This document shows positions 31,536 to 32,980 of a DNA stretch of 32,980 nucleotides, piece after piece. The first letter of the stretch is position 1, and every line of letters begins with the position of its first letter. The notes below the pieces were generated by a model. That model saw only the letters and a list, made by a program, of their open reading frames with translations. It made no database searches and was not told the DNA's origin. The stretch comes from Macrocybe gigantea (taxonomy: Eukaryota > Basidiomycota > Agaricomycetes > Agaricales > Callistosporiaceae), in the NCBI GenBank assembly GCA_011319805.1, contig SJRY01000082.1:1-32980 (forward strand), given 5' to 3'. The position numbers and the translations under genes are program-made.

Positions 31536-32979
31536 CTAAACAGTCTGATGCGAAAGCCCTTTTGGTTCGAATTTGTGATAGTCTGGATATGCTCCGGTCT
31601 GAACTGTGAAACTGGAAGCCGACATGTTCGAGTGATGGAACACCAAAGGCGATAGCGGTGCGAGTCGCAACCCCGCAGCTTGAGGCATGAGATGCTCGCC
31701 TTTTCGCGTGTCAATTTGGATCCTGCTGTCGCATTGCCTCGAGCCCGGCCGGATCTTCTTGTCTTCCCTCGACACGACGGGCGAGCGGATGCGGCTTTGG
31801 AGGATGTGCATCCGACCATTGAGCACCGCGAGAAGGGAATTGGCGTACAATCGTCCCAGCAGAAGGCTCGGCAGCATGACGTAGAGAGCGGGGGACTGGT
31901 AAACCGAAAGAGCCAGGTAGATGATGGATACGACTGCGGCCACAGCGCCCGTTTCGACCAAGGTTCGGACGATTTTGGATATGACAACATGCCTTGAAAC
32001 CCATTCAACGTCGCGCCACAGAATCTATACCGTGTATCAGCGTTTGAAGGTCATTGAATGCGTAGCGGAGTCAGGCGCTCACATGTTGCATCATTGTCCC
32101 CGATAGAACAACTGCGCCAAGCGTGCTTGACAACACAAACAGCTACGAGGTATGCTCAATTCAGCTGTTCACAACCCGGGCTTCCAGGTGTGGATGCGCA
32201 CCAGCGTCGCCGAAAGCGCGTCGTTTCTAGTCGCCATCTCAAAAAAGTTGTCCTTCGAGCAAAGGATGCCGAACGCTATACCACCACCAGCGTGTATCAA
32301 AGCAACCTGTGAAGCTGGGTCACTCTTAGAGCCCGCTAAAGGCGCCAGGAACACTTACAACACAAAGCAAGGCAATGACGACCCTCGAGCGTCCAAGAAG
32401 CTTGAAGTAGTACCCATAGTAGACTTGGACGAGACTAGTTACTTGAATCGTCGTGAGGACGAAAGCATTTGCGAACGACAACATGAACCGTACCTATCCC
32501 GCCCAAGATGTACACGTCAACCATGAGAATTGCATGGGGAGGCTTGTATCACGCAACGCAGGGTCCAAAGGGATTCCAAAAAGGTGTCGAAAGTCGACGA
32601 ATGCATCATAGGTCAATAGGACGATATTTCTGTTTCGAGGAGATACACCAGCGAGACCGTTGCCCTGTTGATCCGACCATCCTCAGGAAAGGCGACGTGG
32701 TAGATGTCTTTTGGGAAAAGCCGAGGCGTAATTTCTATTGGAGTTCGAGGAGGAGGGGAGAAACCATGGACACACATGTTTGCACAGATAGGAGACCATA
32801 AAGTCCCCAGCTGAACATATATCCAAGGAACTAGCATCTTCCTCAGTTAGCGGTCGCATATGTCGCTCTGCGGCGCACCAGGGTGCCCGTTCTTGATTCG
32901 CAAGAATCTTTTAGTCTCCTTTGTTATGACCAGCGAGCGACAATACTCACCCCGAAATGACTCGTTCGTTGGGATCCAT
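31536..32979 (-). CDS. DUF6534-type seven-helix integral membrane protein, two frame breaks in one exon
   Basis: Homologue of the gene to its left. Exons: 32979-32951 (MDPNERVIS), 32830-32776, 32707-32494, 32441-32359, 32306-32173, 32125-32083 and 32024-31536. Family stretches include GYMFSWGLYGLLSVQT, FPEDGRINRATVSLVYLLET, VTSLVQVYYGYYFKLLGR and LLLGRLYANSLLAVLNGR. The 83-nt exon has the same length as its counterpart next door. The exon 32707-32494 changes frame twice, near 32627 and near 32526; each is repaired by one extra base, which makes the exon 216 nt, three more than its counterpart. The step from the first to the second exon also leaves a phase doubt. The C-terminal extension after helix seven is about 90 residues, longer than usual, and hydrophilic. 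Repaired length would be near 350 aa. Confidence 0.8.
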
Positions 32980-32980
32980 C

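Noticed and set aside
31560..31580. GGTTCGAATTTG resembling a tRNA T-arm
   Set aside because: No acceptor stem, D-arm or anticodon arm fits around it, and it lies inside the coding exon of the DUF6534 gene.
1..32980. CRISPR arrays, riboswitches, bacterial terminators and operons
   Set aside because: No regularly spaced repeats were seen, and the intron-rich genes show that this is fungal nuclear DNA.

Overview
This window is nuclear DNA of a filamentous basidiomycete, most likely an agaricomycete mushroom or wood-rot fungus. The genes are cut by many 50-65 nt GT-AG introns. The gene content (TPR-CHAT protein, DUF6534 membrane proteins, clustered P450s, secreted double-psi beta-barrel protein) is typical of Agaricomycetes. 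No tRNA, rRNA, CRISPR array or intact transposon was recognised. All models below were spliced by hand from donor/acceptor sites, reading-frame phase and remembered family conservation; no search was run. Layout, left to right: N-terminus of a GH47 alpha-mannosidase (-, runs off the left edge); a TPR-CHAT protein (+, 1578-4419) convergent with a complete cullin-4 type E3 scaffold (-, 4658-7693, 11 exons, 800 aa); a 3 kb gene-poor gap; a heterotrimeric G-protein alpha subunit (-, 10777-12979, 10 exons); a decayed P450 relic (+, about 14.7-15.7 kb); an intact cytochrome P450 (+, 16052-18255, 12 exons, 521 aa); an orphan protein with a PB1-like and a SAM-like region (+, 18992-20085); a second P450 (+, 21202-23395); a small protein made of two PH-CRIB units with no kinase (+, 24717-26038); a secreted double-psi beta-barrel protein with a long basic tail (+, 28045-29157); and two DUF6534-type seven-helix membrane proteins arranged tail to tail (+ about 30151-31346, - 31536-32979). 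Functionally the window mixes housekeeping and signalling genes (CUL4, G-alpha, a Cdc42/Rac-binding PH-CRIB protein, GH47 of the secretory pathway) with lineage-specific genes (P450 array, CHAT, DUF6534, DPBB, orphan). The P450s are tandem duplicates: exons 2 to 10 and 12 have identical lengths in both, and a third degraded copy lies just upstream. Nothing here is a demonstrated new system. The best candidates for novelty are the kinase-less double PH-CRIB protein, the DPBB protein with many dibasic sites in its tail, and the orphan gene nested between the P450s. A warning applies to the whole window: at least six models need a single extra base to stay in frame, always in the sense of a one-base deletion and sometimes in a homopolymer, which looks more like unpolished long-read sequence than independent pseudogenes.
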